This document shows positions 6,208-6,906 of a DNA stretch of 6,906 bases, one piece after another. How positions within the stretch are numbered: the first letter of the stretch is position 1; each line of letters starts with the position of its first letter. The translations under genes were made by a program, and so were the position numbers. Under the pieces are notes generated by a model, which was given only the letters and a program-made list of their open reading frames with translations, made no database searches and was not told where the DNA came from. The DNA is from an uncultured Clostridia bacterium. GTDB taxonomy: Bacteria; Bacillota; Clostridia; TANB77; CAG-508. The stretch spans positions 1-6,906 of the forward strand of contig CATJZH010000157.1 of assembly GCA_949746285.1 (NCBI GenBank). The letters run 5' to 3'.

Positions 6208-6552
6208 ATGAAAGCTTTTAAATTGAAAAAAGAAGATATAAAAAATCTAATTACTTGGAAAGGTCCAGAAGGCTGTATGGCAACAGATAGAATTACTGTT
6301 GATGGTTGTAAAATTGGATATATGTATAGAGAAGAACCAGATTCAAACTATCCAGACAGTGGCTGGAGATTCTTTGAAGGTACTGAAAATGAAGCTTATA
6401 TGAATGAAATTAAAAATAGCGGCGTATATAAACTAAATACTATATGTAACTATGATACTTCAATTATTCCATTTTTAAATTCACCTATTGGAAGTGCTTT
6501 TTATAAAGATGAAAATGGTGAGTTTAAACCAGAAAAGTTAAATATTAAATAA
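6208..6552 (+). CDS. DUF2185 / Imm33-like domain protein
   Basis: The 114-aa cytosolic protein matches the pattern I recall for DUF2185, part of the Imm33 immunity-protein group: CMATDRITVDG (23-33), GYMYREEPD (37-45), DSGWRFFEG (50-58), EAYM (62-65), YKLNTICNYD (74-83) and PFLNSPIGSAF (88-98), ending with a short Lys-rich tail. The whole protein is one domain of normal family length with no signal peptide or membrane segment. Family members often protect against polymorphic or contact-dependent toxins, but many stand alone with no known role. No toxin gene adjoins it here, so immunity function is inference. AGGAG (6195-6199) lies 8 nt before the ATG. There is no convincing terminator immediately after the stop, only an A/T-only stem (6548-6562); the strong hairpin at 6670-6710 is the likely stop for this transcript. 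Confidence 0.85.
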   Translation: MKAFKLKKEDIKNLITWKGPEGCMATDRITVDGCKIGYMYREEPDSNYPDSGWRFFEGTENEAYMNEIKNSGVYKLNTICNYDTSIIPFLNSPIGSAFYKDENGEFKPEKLNIK

Positions 6553-6565
6553 TAAAATTATTATG

Positions 6566-6650
6566 CTTGGGGCTGGCTAGATTCGAATCCCCCAAGGGGA
6601 CTTCTTCGCTTCGCTCAGGGCGCCGCGATGTCTTCGACACTCTATTTCTG
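6566..6650. other. GC-rich hairpin-forming patch with a tRNA-Gln end fragment
   Basis: This stretch is strikingly GC-rich compared with everything else in the window. CTTGGGG (6566-6572) and CCCCAAG (6590-6596) form a 7-bp stem around 17 nt that include the palindrome GATTCGAATC (6580-6589). TCCCC and GGGGA (6588-6592, 6596-6600) can form an alternative small hairpin, and TGTC/GACA (6629-6632, 6636-6639) a third. The middle has the word CTTCGCTTCGCTCAGGGC followed by GCCGCG. No reading frame of interest covers it. It looks like an inserted repeat element or a remnant of foreign DNA. Confidence 0.5.
6570..6587. repeat. 18-bp direct repeat copy 1: fragment of the tRNA-Gln 3' end
   Basis: GGGCTGGCTAGATTCGAA here is identical to 6715-6732, which lies inside the tRNA-Gln gene 145 bp away. 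On the tRNA strand it covers positions 54 to 71, that is from the first T-loop base nearly to the end of the acceptor stem. The match breaks exactly at the start of the T loop, and the fragment's own T stem would not pair, so this is not a tRNA gene. Integrases commonly use this segment of tRNA genes as an attachment core. Confidence 0.75.
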
Positions 6651-6669
6651 CTTACTAATCATTACAACT

Positions 6670-6710
6670 AAAAAATAATAGTATTAGCAAAGCTAATACT
6701 ATTATTTTTT
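6670..6710. terminator. Strong bidirectional terminator after the tRNA pair
   Basis: A perfect 19-bp inverted repeat (6670-6688 with 6692-6710) around a 3-nt loop, with core GTATTAGC/GCTAATAC and A/T-run flanks. On - it directly abuts the CCA end of tRNA-Gln and is followed by T's; on + it ends in six T's and can stop transcription from the DUF2185 gene. Confidence 0.9.
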
Positions 6711-6784
6711 GGCTGGGCTGGCTAGATTCGAACTAGCGCATGCCAGAGTCAAAGTCTGGTGCCTTACCGCTTGGCTACAGCCCA
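6710..6784 (-). tRNA. tRNA-Gln (anticodon TTG)
   Basis: A full cloverleaf folds on -: acceptor TGGGCTG/CAGCCCA with the U1-A72 pair typical of glutamine tRNA, anticodon stem CCAGA/TCTGG, loop CTTTGAC with TTG (complement of 6750-6752), and T arm GCTAG-TTCGAAT-CTAGC. G73 and an encoded CCA (6712-6710) complete the 3' end. It decodes CAA and CAG. Confidence 0.97.
6715..6732. repeat. 18-bp direct repeat copy 2: within the intact tRNA-Gln gene
   Basis: This is the intact-gene copy of the repeat at 6570-6587. If the pair marks an attachment site, this copy keeps the tRNA functional, as is usual for tRNA-targeted integration. Confidence 0.75.
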
Positions 6785-6828
6785 ATATTTAAAATGTTAC
6801 CGCATTCTGACGTTGTATTTAAATAAAG

Positions 6829-6906
6829 TGGGGTGGAAGATGGGACTCGAACCCACGGTCTTCAGTGCCACAAACTGACGCGTTAACCAACTACGCTACA
6901 TCCACC
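6829..6906 (-). tRNA. tRNA-His (anticodon GTG)
   Basis: On -, the extra G-1 opposite C73 identifies histidine tRNA. The anticodon stem TCAGT/ACTGA holds the loop TTGTGGC with GTG (complement of 6869-6871). The D stem is GCGT/ACGC and the T stem GTGGG/CCCAT with one wobble pair. CCA is encoded (6831-6829). The acceptor stem has one non-canonical U6-U67 pair. The gene reaches the last base of the window, so its promoter is outside; it is probably cotranscribed with tRNA-Gln, 44 nt downstream. Confidence 0.96.

Noticed and set aside
6548..6562. AATAAT/ATTATT stem after the DUF2185 stop as a terminator
   Set aside because: It has only six A-T pairs and no T-run; the 19-bp hairpin at 6670-6710 is far more credible.
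1..6906. CRISPR array, insertion sequence or transposase
   Set aside because: No regularly spaced repeats and no transposase-like coding sequence were seen on either strand; the only exact repeats are the DnaA boxes, the 8-bp T-box duplication and the 18-bp tRNA fragment.

Overview
The window is AT-rich DNA from a low-GC Gram-positive bacterium, most likely an anaerobic member of the Clostridia. The evidence is a single-chain (alpha2-type) glycyl-tRNA synthetase under a T-box leader, a lipoteichoic-acid-synthase-type enzyme, a sporulation/PBP5-type D-Ala-D-Ala carboxypeptidase, strong GGAGG ribosome binding sites, and tRNA genes with encoded CCA ends. The species cannot be named from sequence alone.

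Layout, left to right. Positions 1-195 hold a doubtful 25-codon reading frame on + and three consecutive hairpins; the last fits a terminator for the leftward glycyl-tRNA synthetase gene (196-1578). That gene has a roughly 285-nt leader with a complete T-box riboswitch (specifier GGA, T-box motif, terminator/antiterminator) and a near-consensus promoter. Upstream of it, also leftward, is a HAD-superfamily phosphatase-like gene (1914-2531), which ends only 14 bases before the synthetase promoter.

The divergent 444-bp gap between the HAD gene and the next gene contains the most unusual feature of the window: four perfect DnaA boxes in 68 bp followed by a very AT-rich palindrome. This architecture is seen at replication origins and at DnaA-titrating clusters, but there is no dnaA or dnaN here. 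To the right, an LTA-synthase/phosphoglycerol-transferase-type membrane enzyme (+, 2976-4850) converges on a penicillin-binding-protein-type carboxypeptidase (-, 4874-6043). Both stop codons lie inside one bidirectional terminator hairpin. The two enzymes act outside the membrane, on teichoic-acid-type polymer and on peptidoglycan.

The right end carries a free-standing DUF2185/Imm33-like gene (+, 6208-6552) with its own promoter. It is followed by a short GC-rich patch holding an 18-bp copy of the 3' end of the nearby tRNA-Gln gene, then a strong 19-bp-stem terminator and a leftward tRNA-His/tRNA-Gln pair. The duplicated tRNA end next to an orphan immunity-like gene suggests a past integration or repeat-insertion event at the tRNA-Gln gene. 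Most of the window is otherwise ordinary chromosomal housekeeping and envelope DNA.
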